Source: Mastigias papua (lineage: Eukaryota; Cnidaria; Scyphozoa; Rhizostomeae; Mastigiidae). From it: 64,000 nucleotides of DNA. The notes below the pieces were generated by a model. That model worked only from the letters and a program-made list of their open reading frames with translations. It ran no database searches and was not told the DNA's origin. The translations under genes and the position numbers were made by a program. The stretch lies in contig OZ025281.1 of the NCBI GenBank assembly GCA_964019165.1, forward strand, positions 4,801,240 to 4,865,239, written 5' to 3'. Below, one piece after another: positions 1 through 11,800 of the stretch (its first letter is position 1; each line of letters begins with the position of its first letter).

Positions 1-63
1 GATGGTCAAGCTGACGAGGACGGTATTATTATCTTAGAGAATGACGAGGCTGATTTTAGTTAA
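1..63 (+). CDS. 3' end of a coding exon of unknown protein (partial)
   Basis: Reading from base 1 in frame gives 20 residues rich in Asp and Glu, then TAA at 61-63. The stretch looks like the acidic C-terminus of a protein whose earlier exons lie outside the window. No family can be named from so short a piece. Frame and strand rest only on the open reading and the acidic composition, so a chance open frame is possible. Confidence 0.3.
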   Translation, partial: DGQADEDGIIILENDEADFS

Positions 64-1798
64 ATGTAGTTATAAAATACAATTTCGTATCACTCAGTGG
101 CTCTCTCAACACTTTCCTTCCCTATGTGCGGATTTGTACACGTTTTTTATTTTATAAGAAACCTAGCTTAGGCCCTACTAGTAGAAGTTTCTTAAATTCT
201 CTATTGTTTTCTATTGTTAATAAAACAAATGAACAAAAGAATCTATTGTAATTTACCCAACTCCTACTAGTAGGTTTGTTATAAAGCAGATTCTTATATA
301 TAAAAAACGTGTAAACAAGAAAATACACATTTTAAACACAAAAGATACACAGTTTAAACAAAAAATGTCTTCCTATTTTTTCCCGTGTTGCAAACAATTT
401 CGGACAGTAAAAATTTCGGATGACAAAAAATTTCCGCCTCAAATGTCCGAAAATATTAACGTCCGAAATTTTTTGCCTTTAATGTATCATGGGTTACAAT
501 TTTGTTCCCAAAACGTTGCACGAGGTAATTCATTGACCGTGAACAACACTATTGTTACTATGTGAGAAGTCTGCTGCTGGCATTACAGAGTTTCACTTTA
601 GCACGAAAAGGCGGGAACATTCTTTTAGCATACTGAACAGCTTTCTTCGTCAGAGTATGACACGTCGGATATATAGTCAGATCCGGGTACACGTGATATT
701 ATGAATAATGGATCTATTTGGCCCTATGAATGGCCAATTAGCACCTATTCGCCATTGTTTACTTGAAGAGTCCAAGTGAGAAAATTAACTCCTTTTTGTT
801 TACAAAAGCTGGGCTTTGAGTCTTAATGTAAACTGATTCCACAACACTTAAATGAAAGTAAGATCCTGCTTGCGAAATGATACGAAAATTATCGTCTGTA
901 CATGTATTGGCGCATTCTGGATTTGTAATAAGATGTTGTCCTATGTCCAAATCACAAGTCATTTTAGGATTATTCTTTTTGCACATACGAGGTGGCTATT
1001 CTCTTACTGTATTGTTTTTCCTTGCTGCTCATGGAAACATGTTGTTTTATTGTTTTACAGGAAACCAACGTTTACTAGTCAATACATCCTTTGGAATTCC
1101 TTCAAGCCAAAAGCAAGTAAAATTTACCTTATCAAAACTTTAGCTGATAGGATGCTTTGGACTAGGATTCAGATAAAGTGCTAGCCAAAATATATGATGA
1201 TGATTTTGATAATGATGAAAACTCTGAAGTGGAAAACTTATCTACCAGAACAAGATGTGGTAGAACTGCAGGAACACGACAAATCTCTTCTTACCTAAGT
1301 AAGTAAATTATTATTATTTACTACACTTCCTCAGCATACTAGCTTTTCACAAGTTTATTTTACCATTTTATTGCAATATGTTTTTCCCTTCAGATTAACT
1401 TCTAAATTTCAACAACAAACTATCAAGAAACATATTGGTATATTTTTGTAATCAATCAATAAACACTAAATAGTTCTTTTTCTAAATTGACCGATAAAAA
1501 TTTTGCATTGTTGTCTTTTGCTGCAGGAGGTTTCGCGTCATTTTGAAGTGAACCTCTAAAGATATGATATCCTTTTTTTGCTGTTACTTAATTTATTTTT
1601 CTATTTCAATGCTCATTATATAAGACTTCACCTAAGTTTCTCCTGTTTTCATACGTGGTTTGCCATAACTTGGGGTCATCAAAACTGTCAACTTGTATGA
1701 GTCAAGCTGCCAATATGTTTGAGCTTTATCCTCTATACCTAAACTTTGACGGTAGGATAGAAATAAGGAAGCAACTCACTTGTGTTTTCTCTGTAAGT

Positions 1799-1800
<2 letters not shown>
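64..1800. other. Non-coding AT-rich DNA
   Basis: No convincing exon is visible; short open frames overlap on both strands and resemble no family. At 1190-1305 an acidic, then Arg/Thr-rich plus-strand frame could be a relic of a transposase tail, but it is not recognisable. The motif CTACTAGTAG or a close variant occurs near 175 and 265, and again near 25970. Confidence 0.5.

Positions 1801-1867
<67 letters not shown>
1801..1867. repeat. (TA)n microsatellite
   Basis: A perfect TA dinucleotide run of about 33 units. It makes the apparent Tyr-Ile open frames around it meaningless. Confidence 0.97.
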
Positions 1868-1868
<1 letters not shown>

Positions 1869-4800
1869 TCTTGCTACTCTATTGAGGTCTTTGACTAGTA
1901 CATACAGCACAATGATTACTTTCTATCGTTCTCCCTCGTATTTTCTATTAGGGATTGTAATGTATGTAGTATAGGAAAACTGATATGGAACATGAGGTAA
2001 TCGTTACTAGGCATAAATAGGGTATGAGGTAATGCTAGTTTCATCTAGATTTCCTAATCCAGTCGCGAATGATGTAAGGGTAGAAAAATCCTTAGTCATA
2101 AACAATATATAGAAATGTTGTGTAATGCTCAGTCACTACCATGCGGGATTACTGGCATCCTACTTAGAACATACGTCATAAACGAAATGGCTATGACAAA
2201 GCAGAGAAAATAACATTACGCTTAGTATTATTACAGTTCGGTTAAGATTAATGAAGCAATTGTTCTTTGCTTAAAGCATGTCCGAACATATTAACAAGGC
2301 CCTATTTACTATTCGCTGTTCCTTTCTCTAGTTGTTGTCTTGTGAACTGTATATTGCATTGCTGACATATCAATGGTATACGACGTTTTTAAATACTCAT
2401 AACATGATTAATCCTCTGGCCGGGACTTAACCTGTGCTTAAAAAGTCTTCAAATAAATAAGGCAGTATCTGCTATATGGGGGTGGATGATTTTTCTAAAA
2501 TGTGCAAAATAACTTTATTGCCCATCCTAGATCTATGTTTAATGTTTTGTGGCCCAATAGCAAACTCAGGATATTTTTCATGACCCCACCTAGCTCGTAG
2601 CCGGACCTGCCTTTCAGTGGTGGGAGAACTGCAATCACTGCCAAAAGTCTTTGGTGCACCCTTTGACTGCAGTATTTTACAGGGCAATTATAAGATTCCG
2701 ATGAAGCACAGCGGATTACGTCTCCCTACCCCCCAGAACAATGTTGAATTGACAGTTGTGTTTGCGGACAGTTGTGTGAAAGCAATTTGACTTATTTACT
2801 GTGTACAAAACCTTTGTAAATCAACATTGTTTTCAAGAGGAGAGGTGAACACTCACCAGCAAGGTCAAAAAATATAGTCAATGTTCCGAGATTTTCGGCA
2901 TTGTATCTTGTCTTGCTAAATAATGTGGCACAAAATCTGAGAGCATATTTCAGACTTATGTTATCACAATTGTCAATATCAAATGGCTAAATGTGTCGAG
3001 AAGGAAAGAATGAACTGCAGATTTCTGGAATGTGTCTTTACTATAAACCAATAATTGCAGAAAAATTTCCAGGGGTAGCAAACAGCTGGCAGCCTGTTGT
3101 TCCTGGGTGGCATTTGTCTCCTCATGCAACCCCATAGCTACGGGCCTGAACCCCATAAAAGAATTGTTAAATAAATTTTCTATGAAATGAAGAATAGGTA
3201 CCAAAAGATCACTGCTCAAGACATATCGATTGTAAACGTGGAAAATTTGAAAATAAAGTCTCATTGTAATGTTCTTGTTTCTATGATAAAAAAACAGATT
3301 TTTTGACAGTTCTGGAGATTAAGATGGTAAAAAGCTTTTAAAGAGAATGTATGAAGAAAGGGATAACAAGCAGAAGATTAGGAGAATACAAGAAATATGA
3401 ATAGCAATAATTAAGAGATAAGAAATAAATTTAACTAAAAATAAAGAAACAGAGTAGACAAAAAATCAGAATTGACTACAAAAGTCAGTTTTTGTTGCAT
3501 TTGCAAGTTAAAGCTGTACATCATCTTCTGAGAATACATCTTTCTCAAATTCAAGTTCAGACACTGGATGATAATAGTGAAGATAATTTGCATGTATTTA
3601 CTATTAGTAATTGAGACACAGGTAGATTTTGTTTGTATTGTAATTTATCTACACTCTTTTTATAAGAACCAGTTAAATTGAGGCTCGGGCTGACTGCTCT
3701 TAAGTTGTCCAAAATTTTGAGGCTAGAAATTAGACAATATACAAGACAAAATTTGAATGTGTATGAAACAGGGGCTTTTTCTATAAGAGTAGGCAAAGAT
3801 GAAATATATACATTCTTATAGATGTATAATAATTGTCAAATTGCTGGGTGCACTTACCGCTTTCTACACGCTGATAGCTAACTGCCCCACTCCCCCTTCA
3901 AGTAATGTCGACATTATATTGTATGCTAGTGCTTCAGCCTCAGTTACCTGCAACACTACTTATATGCCAAATGTTACTACTCTATAAAGACGATACCCCG
4001 AGGAGCAATATCGTGACTACCCCGTGGCCAATACATATAAGATATAAACCTAAACCAAAATTGAAACTACGATTATAAGCTACATACAAAACAATAACTA
4101 AGGAGGAAAGCTTGTTTTGCATTTGGTGTCGAGATAGTGAACTCGAAAGGGTAAATGGCAACCGCCATGCTCCCTCATGCAGTGCCCCCACAGGCGATAA
4201 TGCTACGTTGGTGCATGATGAAATATAGGAGATCTAGTTGTGGCACTTGACATCAGCTGCGGAACATAAGTACACCACACTAAAAGGGATGAGAGAGAGG
4301 ACCAAATGGCCCTTAAAATGGGGAATTTTTGATACTAGCTTAATCAACCAAATCGACCAGTTTCATGAATGAAATTTATGGTCAATGGGAGAACACTTTT
4401 GTTAATGCTATCCGAGAAGCCTTTATCACCATACAACAACAGTTTTATTAGAACAAAATTTGAGTGTCTGGGGTTGCCACCAATAAATGATTTAGAGTCA
4501 AATCACTTTCTGTAGCTTCCATGATGCGTATTCATCGATTTTCACAAACATCCAAAGAAGGTTGCTCTCTGTACGTCCCCACTTCCTTAGAGGATCAATG
4601 AAATGAAGCCAACAAGAAACGCTCTCTATGCCATCCCTTCTCAATGGATCAAGAATTTACAGTACTAATCTTTTCTTTAAGGCTTATTTGACTTAACGGA
4701 TAGCAAATACCACAGAATATGTCTTATGAACCAAACATTTTCTTTAAAATTGCTAAACTAAAACTTTTGAATAAATCCAAACAAGCTGAAAGCTTTATTA

Positions 4801-5506
4801 CAATTGCATAACTTTGGCCCCATTAATCGATGCGTCTCGTAAGGGACTAAAGTAAGAAATGCTCATTGACCTACATTTTCATAAAAACTGAGTGAGATAT
4901 TTCCTTGAAATTACGCGCAGGGCGTAGCAGACATTAAGCACCTAGCAAACGGAATAAAAAGCAAAGTGATAATAACGCGTAATGGTATATAAAAATCATT
5001 AGATATTTTTTTACATGTCATTAACAGAAATTTTCATTTGTGTATAATACAGATCCATGGTTCAATTTACAACCTGTTTCAAATCCAAACGTCTTTTAGA
5101 TCATGCTTTTCTTCGCCATAAAGAGTTCCCTACATTTTTGCAAGTACGAATTAAGAAGGGGCGGTAATATCCCTGGCAGTATCAATAGTTTCATAAATTT
5201 CATGTATAGAACACCCCTGCTTGTAGTAGATAAGTACTGACCAGACTCAATGCTGGAGTTCTTGCTGCTAAGTTAAACCCCAAATGCTCACCCAATCTCA
5301 ATTGATTACATTTTCAGAATTGCTATACATTATTACGTTGTTCCCATTTCTTTGTGACAAATGAAATTGCTATCATTTGAATAATTTATTAACCCGTTTA
5401 ATATTCATTGAAACATAGTTAAAAATTACAGCTGTTTCTTTGACTCGAGTTGCCTAGGTTGTATGTAATTCGTATTGAATTTTGGTTGGGAGGACGCTGA
5501 CGACCC
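1868..5506. other. Non-coding DNA without a recognisable gene
   Basis: All open frames are short, mutually overlapping and lack family motifs. A plus-strand frame at 3799-3987 starts like a Cys-Pro-rich extracellular module but ends at once (see the rejected items). Confidence 0.5.
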
Positions 5507-5644
5507 ATACATACATACATACATACATACATACATACATACATACATACATACATACATACATACATACATACATACATACATACATACATACATACAT
5601 ACATACATACATACATACATACATACATACATACATACATACAT
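5507..5644. repeat. (ATAC)n tetranucleotide microsatellite
   Basis: About 34 uninterrupted ATAC units. The MYVC/IHTY-type peptides read through it are artefacts of the repeat. Confidence 0.97.
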
Positions 5645-6539
5645 TCTTTATTTAACGATGCAGGTTAATATAAGGCAGTCTCAAGTTGACTGATGTAAAC
5701 CCACATATCCATAGCTTCATTTTCAAGTTATTGTGAAGTAGGTTAAAAACCATGGCAATATTGTACTCTCGTTTTTCTTCTGTTTTCCCCATGAAAACAT
5801 TACTTATCATGGGACTCTCACCAGATTCATATTTTGGACTATAAAATAGATGTTTTCTAGATTTTCAATAGAGGGCTGGCAAAGCATTTCAATACCTTTT
5901 GAATTCATCTAAGAATATGCGTAACATGATATCGAATTGCTAGTAATGCTTGGAAGGAGAAAGAGGGAATCAGGATACCAACACCGAGGACTGGCATTTT
6001 ACCAATATCTAGAGGATTTTGCGAGCTCAGTTCCGTATATGAAGCGACTAAAAAGGAGAATAGCCAAGAGATTGAAAAGTGAGCGAAAAAGTGAATATGG
6101 GCATAACTTGTAGGACACAGAGCTAGTTTGTTTATTACCTAAGGGTTAAATTTACTTATTAATTAAACTTCATTCTTCATTCAGCAACAAGCTTAGAAAG
6201 ACGGTGATGATTGTAATAGAATATAAACCGTTCGAAAACATTACAAGTATCTCCCAGGGGCAGATTAAGCACGATTTGTTTGGAGAGGGCAGGGGTGTAT
6301 GTGAATTGTTGTCTAGGCAACGTCCAGATTAGTGCTAGGTAGGGTCGTGTTAAATAGAGAGTGCCAGTTTAAAGTTTAAGCACAGGTTATTAATACATTT
6401 AGATATCAATAACTAAAATATCACTGTTCTTTGTGCATTTCTTATAAGCGCAAAGTGGTAGACTTAGGTGAAAAAATTTTGCGAACTTGGCTGTTTCCAA
6501 TACGAGTTGCCATGGTAGGTTAGATTAAGTCCATATGAA
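5645..6539. other. Non-coding DNA
   Basis: No gene, RNA or structured repeat was recognised in this stretch. Confidence 0.5.
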
Positions 6540-7026
6540 CTGGTATCTTTCAGAATTGCCCGAGCCCATATAGCGCTAGATTTGGGTCTCCCATTGAAAC
6601 GTCCCTGCAGCCAGTCCAAGCACACTGTTTCAGTTGGGACTGCTTTACAGACAATCAACAAGTAAGACCCCTTAGAACAAAGAAAATCACACAAGAGCTG
6701 ATCAGAGAGCCACTTATTCTCATACTTCGAGGAACTGGTCTCCTTATGAGCCAGAGACGTCCATAAGTCATCGAAACTGGGTGTCCAATGGATTGGGCTT
6801 TACGAGTCCGTTTCTAACCCAGGGTTTACATATAAAACTTGTTCCAAGGACGGGAAAAATGTCGTAACTCGTCATGACAAACTTAAGTCTTGTTTGGTTC
6901 CAGCAAATGAAGAATTTGTCCACCAACCAAGAGTCTGTGGACATCAAAGTTGTACTGGGAGGGCTTGTAGCCTCAAATGGTGGAATGGGCAAACTTCAGG
7001 ACAGTCCTGTCGTCCCAGCTGACAGA
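6540..7026 (+). pseudogene. Possible thrombospondin type-1 repeat relic
   Basis: Two neighbouring plus-strand frames show cysteine spacing like the second half of TSP1 modules. The first (about 6553-6766) reads NCPSPYSARFG and then Cys residues with an aromatic SWDC segment. The second (about 6752-7023) reads YKTCSKDGKNVV, LKSCLVP, PRVCGHQSC, then a second-module-like KWWNGQTSGQSC before a stop. The two are in different frames, with stops between them, and the first half of a module (WSxWSxCSxxCG) is not clear in either. This would suit decayed or partial exons of an extracellular matrix or ADAMTS-like protein. Composition-driven coincidence cannot be excluded. Confidence 0.28.
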
Positions 7027-7029
7027 GGC

Positions 7030-8395
7030 AAGCTATCCAGCTCCCTTTGAGGAATAGAGAAATTTTTAATCATTAAGTAAAAATTAGGAGAGGGCTAAAG
7101 AATAGTATTATATTGTGACTCATATTTTGATTCTTATGAACTTTCATCATTCGCTTCATATTATAATATATAGCGTAGAGATAATTTTGATTCAACCTAG
7201 CATCCTTTAAGCAACGTGTTGTATTCACTTTTGCTCTGATCTCACTCTGCGAACCTGGACGCAAATATTCACCAAGGCAAAAATGTCAATAATGCATCAA
7301 AGAAATTAAATTATATTTAAAAAGATGCTTCCTTGTATTTCATAAGTATTTGAGCTGCCTGTTCACTCGCTTCTCAACATTAAACATTTGCTGGTCGTCG
7401 ATATATTAGCAATTATCAGGTGACGAAGAGAAATTATGGAATGGGTTTTGTTCTTTGTGACTAGGAATGACATTTGTTGTTTCTTAGAAAGAAATGTCGG
7501 GGAAGACCCTGGAGCCTCGTAGCTACGCCAGAGGAAGAAAAGGAAGTTACGTAGCTAAGGAGATAAGATTAGGTTTGTTGATGTTAGATTTGAAGCGAGA
7601 TAAGTTGTAGGATTCTGGGATGGAAATGAAAGGCAAGGTGTTCCACAGTTAACGAGTTTTTTTAATAAAAGATAATTTGTGAGAAAGAGTTCATGGATTA
7701 GGTAGCATGACTTGGAATTGTGTGATTAGGTAGAGCATCTGGTGGGTGAACATGCCTCAGTTGCTCAGGAATGATATATGTTTGATTTCCAGTGTGCAAT
7801 GTCCATGAAAGTATCTGTAGACAATGCAAGTAGATATAGTTAAAAGTGCTTTCTCTATGTTTTCATGAGTTGCTGGCGAGTGACCTTTTTGCCAATTTAC
7901 TAGTGGCCGGTTCGCTTTCTCGATGTTGTTTTTTAGTTCAGCGTAAATAGTCTTGAGTTTGGAACATGTGTACTTTTTCAGCAGAAGCAAATATCACAAT
8001 GAATACAGTGATAAAGCTGGTAAAGTAGCTTGCAAAATAGGCAGATGTTTGCTCATCAGAAATAGATTTAGTTTAAATCTGAAACGACAAGAAACAGAGC
8101 CTTTACGTACAAAAATGAAGCCGTCACTTTAATTACGAAGTTCCATCTTTGAGGAAGCTAACACTATACCAAAGATAAAGGCGTTTTTTAATCTATTTGT
8201 ATGGAGGTGATTTAATTGTACGAAAAGGGTTACATAGAACATTCTCTTGAAGGTATTGCCAATCGCAAAATTCTAGTACGCATTTCGGTTTCTATCAAGT
8301 TGTGAGTCCGGACTTTATGGTACTGTTTTCCGGCAGTAGAATACCCGGTATTCCCCGTTGCAGGTCAATATGTGCCTCATGTGACAGCATTACGT
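7030..8395. other. Intergenic DNA upstream of the transporter gene
   Basis: No exon or repeat was recognised. The last 250 bases before the transporter start contain two CCAAT boxes, listed separately. Confidence 0.5.
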
Positions 8396-8399
8396 TTAG

Positions 8400-8444
8400 C
8401 CAATAGTAATCACTAGATTTGCTGCTTTGTTTAGATTGACCAAT
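8400..8444 (+). promoter_or_regulatory. Two CCAAT boxes upstream of the MFS transporter
   Basis: CCAAT occurs at 8400-8404 (in GCCAATAG) and at 8440-8444 (in ACCAATCA), 40 bases apart and about 210-250 bases before the ATG at 8651. Paired CCAAT boxes bound by NF-Y are common in animal promoters. No clear TATA box or start site can be fixed, so the promoter role is inferred. Confidence 0.35.
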
Positions 8445-8650
8445 CAAGCTGCTATCCACCCAATGCACTTTCTTACATAAAGATGGCATAAAACCTGGTA
8501 CCAAACAGACCAAAGGCAATAGCAAGAGGTGCGCTCAATGTCGGTAGAATACGTCTGAACGCATTTGCTGGAGAAGAAAAGTCCTAGAAAATGGAAATGA
8601 AGAAAGCCACATAACTGCAGAGCTTCGTTTAAAGCCAAAACTTTACTATC

Positions 8651-8822
8651 ATGGATGTGGAAGCAGGGAGTCAAGCAGGAAGTCTATTCAGCCGGTTATA
8701 CCCTTGGTTACTATGCGTACTCAGTTTCACGGTGCAGTTTCTTGGGTTGGGCTTTTATAAAGGTTTTGCATCGGTCTTCGTGGCTTTGCAAACTGAGTTT
8801 AAAGATGGTGATACCAAGACTG
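8651..8822 (+). CDS. MFS transporter exon 1
   Basis: Encodes residues 1-57: a short polar N-terminus, then helix 1 (LYPWLLCVLSFTVQFLGLGF) and the helix 1-2 loop. The donor GTAGAT follows the first base of a Gly/Ala codon (phase 1). Confidence 0.8.
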
Positions 8823-11800
8823 GTAGATATTGCAATTCATGTTACCTTTCCTCACTGACACAACTGATTATCCATTTGTTATTAACGATAGTAGAACAGA
8901 GTTCTTCTTTAACTACATTCTTAACGGAGGAGGGTTGTAAAAGTTACCCCCAAAATCTATGTAAAGCCCTGGTCAAACGCTCTCTACTTTTGACTATACA
9001 GCGCTCGACTTTTGTATGCTGAAATGTCGATAGCGTTTGGCCACCCTTTTGAGCGTTTTATAGTCGTGTATAGTTGTAAAGTTGTAAAGGTATGTACAGT
9101 AAAGTTTGATCAAGGTCAAAATTGTCGTGCGGAATTGCTTGACATTTGTATCAAAAGAGGTATTGTAGAGTGCGTTTAGCCAGGTACTCGATGTTATCCT
9201 CTATTTTACGCTCGGAAATTCGGAATCTACGCATGTGCAGAGGACAGAAAGTTAAAAATAAAGTTGAAGTTGCTGCAAAATCGAGAGCATTGGGCTACCC
9301 TCCGCTCGACAATGCTCGACATCGCTGGAATTTTGTCGAGAGCCGTAGAGTGAAAATTTGAGAACGTTTGGCCAGGTCTTAACTGGGGAAAAATCTTTCT
9401 TTATATCAGCTTTGCCACTGATCACAATTAGTTTTACATGCTTTTTGAACACTTTATTGAACTATCATGCCGATTTCTGGAGATGCAGAAATTTTGTGAG
9501 TCGCTAACGGAATTGATTTTATCTCAAATTCTCTACACAGAGACAGCAGACCAACCAAATTTAGGGGAAGTGCTGTGGAATACCACAGAATGTTTATTAA
9601 AACAGCGTCCTACACACGTTTTACAAATTTCACCCTAATTTTCTAGAGAAATCAGCAAAATGTTGCAATTTTGTTTTGATAGTGAGATTATCTCAAAACT
9701 AACTATAAGTACATCGTAGCGAAGAACTATAGTGCCAAAGTTTGAAGCATCATCATTTTTCAACTGAAAAAGGTCATTTGGGATGCTGCCCTCTGAAACG
9801 AGAATTTTTTGAAAGTTGAGTCAAAATAAGACGACGCCAGCAAAAGGAATATGAATGATAGGAATCAAAGCCTCTATTACACATTCTTCAACGTCTTGAC
9901 AGAGAAACTTGGGATAAATGAAGATATATACCAACAGCAAAAGCATCTCTGAGTTTGACTTTTAAAGTTTGACTATATTTTCGGCAATATCCTGTAATTT
10001 TTGCTCACTTTTACCTAAGTCTGCTAAATTAAGCATATTGGTAAATTATCTGTTGGCTTTTAACTTAGTCATAAAGGTCTGTTCCTGTGCCATTTGTAAA
10101 GTCCTAAACATTTCTATTAAGTTAGGGGGTCGCTTTTCCCCCATTCAATGACAGTCAATAAAAATGCAAAGTCGGACTAGGGTGAATTTTGGTTCTCAAC
10201 TACCAATCTGATGTGCATTAAAGTACCCCTATCGATAGCAAGTCTAACCACTGTGTTGTTTTTGAGAACTCTTCCATTGGTTTTGAATTTAACGCCAGCA
10301 TGGTATCGCATATAAACAAATCAGCTTGAGCAGCCCGTTAGAAATCTCGTGTGCTTCCTATTTTTGTAACTGTACAAAAACAAGTGACGGACTTCACAAA
10401 CAGTTATGAGGGACATCGGTAGTACTTTTGCTGACTTGTCTCCAGTAGATTTGTTGATTCTGTAGAAATGGAGGTGAAGGGACGTAAGCCTGGAATAGTT
10501 ATTGTGGGCCACTCCCCTCCAACTCTCGCAAGTACAAGGAAACACCCTTTCTGAAGTATTACCTTGTTTCCTTAAAACGCTTCTTTGTCAGCCACGTATC
10601 GGCGATGCATTCCCAAAACATTGGCAATGCACAGAGAAGAATGACGGAGCTTTTGAAGAAACACCTATTTCATGAAACTCTATATTTAAATCCAGGATCT
10701 GAAAGAATTTTTTCTATATTTCCTTTGATTTTGAGGTTTGGGGCAGACAAAGGTAGCTTTAAAGCCTTTTCTTCGATTGTTCAAAATGTACTTTAATTTA
10801 ATTGTAAATCACTAAAATGGCTGACAAACAAGAAAGCGAATCGATGCAAAATTCTGCAATTTCACCTTTCACATTCTAATGAATTCCAGAATCGTAGGAA
10901 TATGGTAGTGCACATGATTCATTATCCTCAGAGCCAGAAAGCAAGATAGAAGATACCAGCAGAAAGATAACTGGACTTTAATTACGTCCTCAGGTGTCAT
11001 TGTAACCATTGCAACTCAATATCAAGAAACTTAGAAACCCTGTGCTAACGAGAGATTTGAAAATTGAAAGTTTAAAATAATTTCACGTGCACACCAACTT
11101 CAAGTATCCCATAGACGAGTCAACATTGTTTTAGGGGGAAGGAGGTGCATGTATGTTTCAACCATGACAATGTGTATGCGAATGTGTGTTTTTTACATAT
11201 TCCGTAAGTGTCTCAAAAGCTTTGGCGAATATTGTAGCTTTGTGTACTTGAAATATGAGGTTTATTGTTACCTCACATGGAAAGAGATATTTTAGGGACA
11301 AAATTGCGTAAGATAACGACATATAAACTTTAAAATTCAGCATAGCATTCAGGGGCATTTTCATATACGTTGTATGCTAGCTCATATCTGAAGAGGGGTC
11401 AATAGAAATTTCGATAATAACGATAGTTAATAATTTTTGGCGGTAATCTATCAAATGTAGTGTACACCATGTGATAGAAGTCAGTGAACCGTGTCTGAAA
11501 TGTATTGCTGCAGAGGCCAATATTCTAGCTATTTGTCATTAGTAAATCTGTGCATCTACTACTTACAGATTTGATGAAAGTTGCACTGTTTACAGGGCTA
11601 ACTAGCCAAATTTTCTTCCATTATAGATCGTATAGCAGCCTCTCTTGTTCCATGATAAAGTCCTCATGTGTCAGTATGTTATCGTAGGTTGCTGAGAAAA
11701 AATCAACTACTTCTCTGAACGCAAATTTAGTCAATGGGAATTATTTGCATATCTGATGCAATACCAATCCCGTTGAGGGTCTGTTATGAAATACTTTCAT

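Noticed and set aside
3799..3987. Plus-strand frame with NCPTPPSSNV and SVTCNTTYM, reminiscent of a sushi domain start
   Set aside because: Too short, lacks the remaining cysteines and has no neighbouring exon; likely chance.
5419..5693. MYVC and THTYI repeat frames
   Set aside because: Product of the ATAC tetranucleotide array.
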